DNA of 64,000 nucleotides from an uncultured Nitrospira sp. (GTDB lineage: Bacteria > Nitrospirota > Nitrospiria > Nitrospirales > Nitrospiraceae): contig CABVRX010000009.1 of assembly GCA_902500825.1 (NCBI GenBank), positions 57,085 to 121,084 of the forward strand, read 5' to 3'. The notes below the pieces were generated by a model. That model was not told the origin of the DNA. It was given only the letters and a program-made list of their open reading frames with translations, and did no database searches. Position numbers and translations under genes: made by a program. This document shows, one piece after another, positions 63,514 through 64,000 of the stretch. Positions within the stretch are counted from its first letter, which is position 1. Each line of letters opens with the position of its first letter.

Positions 63514-63918
63514 TGTCTCATTGACAGGGTGACCTTTCCCCTACAAATTAGACCATTGGCTTGGACGTGCTGCTGTGTTCAGATGGACCCCACAGGAGGG
63601 GCCATGACACGGACGCGGCACACCGAAGAACAGATTATTGCTGTGCTCAAGGATGCTCAGGCGGGCATCGGGGGCCAGGAGCTCTGTCGGAAACACGGCA
63701 TCTCGGACGCCACATTTTATAAGTGGCGGGCGCAAGATGCGGGACTTGAAGTCCGTGATGTGAAGAAGCTCCGCCAGCTGGAAGACGAAAACCGGCGGTT
63801 GAAACAGATGGTGGCGGAGCAAGCGCTGAACGCGATCAACGCAAAAAACTGGTAGGGCCCAAGGTGAAGCGCGCGGCGGTATGGTTGCCCTCGTGTAAGC
63901 TCCCCCGTCAAGGAGACA
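63514..63918 (+). mobile_element. 405-bp deletion derivative of an IS3-family element
   Basis: TGTCTCATTGACAGGG at the left end and TGTCTCCTTGACGGGG (read on the minus strand) at the right end match at 14 of 16 positions, forming terminal inverted repeats. Between them lies an orfA-like gene plus a short truncated orfB start. The element has lost most of the transposase but kept both ends, so it could be moved in trans. No clear target duplication is visible at the edges. Confidence 0.7.
63604..63855 (+). pseudogene. IS3-family OrfA remnant
   Basis: From the ATG at 63604 (GGAGGGGCC upstream) the 83-residue product has the OrfA helix-turn-helix (TEEQIIAVLKDAQAGIGGQE, RKHGISDATFYKWRA) and leucine-zipper part (KKLRQLEDENRRLKQMVAEQ), then ALNAINAKNW, which appears shortened relative to the usual ALDIQALK-type end. 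The downstream orfB start (VGPKVKRAAV) is cut after a few codons. Confidence 0.85.
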
Positions 63919-63944
63919 CTTCAAAAGGAGAACTTTTGGCTGCT

Positions 63945-64000
63945 ATGACCCTTCCCTACGAACTAGACCCCGCCATGCTGGAAATTCAATGCTTCCTGCA
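63945..64000 (+). CDS. start of an unidentified gene cut by the window edge
   Basis: An ATG at 63945 with AAAAGGAG about 14 bases upstream opens a frame (MTLPYELDPAMLEIQCFL) that is still open at the window end. Too little is visible to assign a family, and the frame could be part of a disrupted gene. Confidence 0.3.
   Translation, partial: MTLPYELDPAMLEIQCFL

Overview
The window looks like chromosome of a Nitrospira-type bacterium (phylum Nitrospirota). This rests on protein character and gene order (for example rplU-rpmA-obgE-proB-nadD-rsfS-lapB), a diderm envelope gene set (lipoproteins, a secretin, outer-membrane beta-barrel, LapB-like protein) and moderately high GC codon use. No rRNA, tRNA or CRISPR array was seen, so the assignment is an inference.

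Layout. 1-4.9 kb: a cut-off lipoprotein, a caspase-fold protein without its catalytic cysteine, acetyl-CoA synthetase and small envelope proteins. 5.1-16.8 kb: a long minus-strand run glyQ-glyS-membrane protein-ppdK-ribD-esterase-unknown-MFS-38-residue membrane protein-ribE, with many stop/start overlaps that suggest translational coupling. 17.2-18.1 kb: a patch of decay with a truncated secreted protein and a VapBC pair whose toxin has lost its middle. 18.5-32.8 kb: housekeeping core with mutS2, the glycolytic/gluconeogenic set gap-pgk-tpiA, secG, ilvE, a PilZ protein, rplU-rpmA-obgE-proB-nadD-rsfS, a LapA/LapB-type TPR protein and bioB. 32.8-36 kb: an accessory island with a frameshifted zeta-like kinase and its small partner, and a restriction-modification pair (NotI-like nuclease plus D12-class adenine methylase).

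36-45 kb: an ACT-domain protein, trmL and a membrane hydrolase, then a five-gene minus-strand operon that is the most interesting part of the window. It encodes a glycine-rich repeat protein, a small secreted protein, a C39-type protease, another small secreted protein and an outer-membrane beta-barrel, followed upstream by a sigma-54 activator with its own sigma-54 promoter. Three of the exported proteins share a C-terminal Q-N-[ST]...Q...N-x-T motif. The set parallels the Fap functional-amyloid secretion operon (protease FapD, small FapE, barrel FapF), with a glycine-rich candidate fibre subunit.

45-59.3 kb: small proteins, an unrecognised 594-residue protein, proA, and an eleven-gene type II secretion/type IV pilus (MSHA-like) assembly operon (secretin to pseudopilin). 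59.7-61.3 kb: a secreted BACON/fibronectin-III protein with leader hairpins. 61.8-63.1 kb: a UDP-N-acetylhexosamine 6-dehydrogenase for surface polysaccharide, then IS3-family debris, including a small deletion derivative that kept both terminal inverted repeats.

Together the genes cover central carbon flow (Acs, PpdK, Gap, Pgk, TpiA), cofactors (riboflavin, biotin, NAD), proline synthesis split between two loci, and a strong surface/export theme: amyloid-like fibres, pilus or secretion apparatus, Ig-like surface protein, polysaccharide precursor and c-di-GMP binding. This would suit a biofilm- or floc-forming life.
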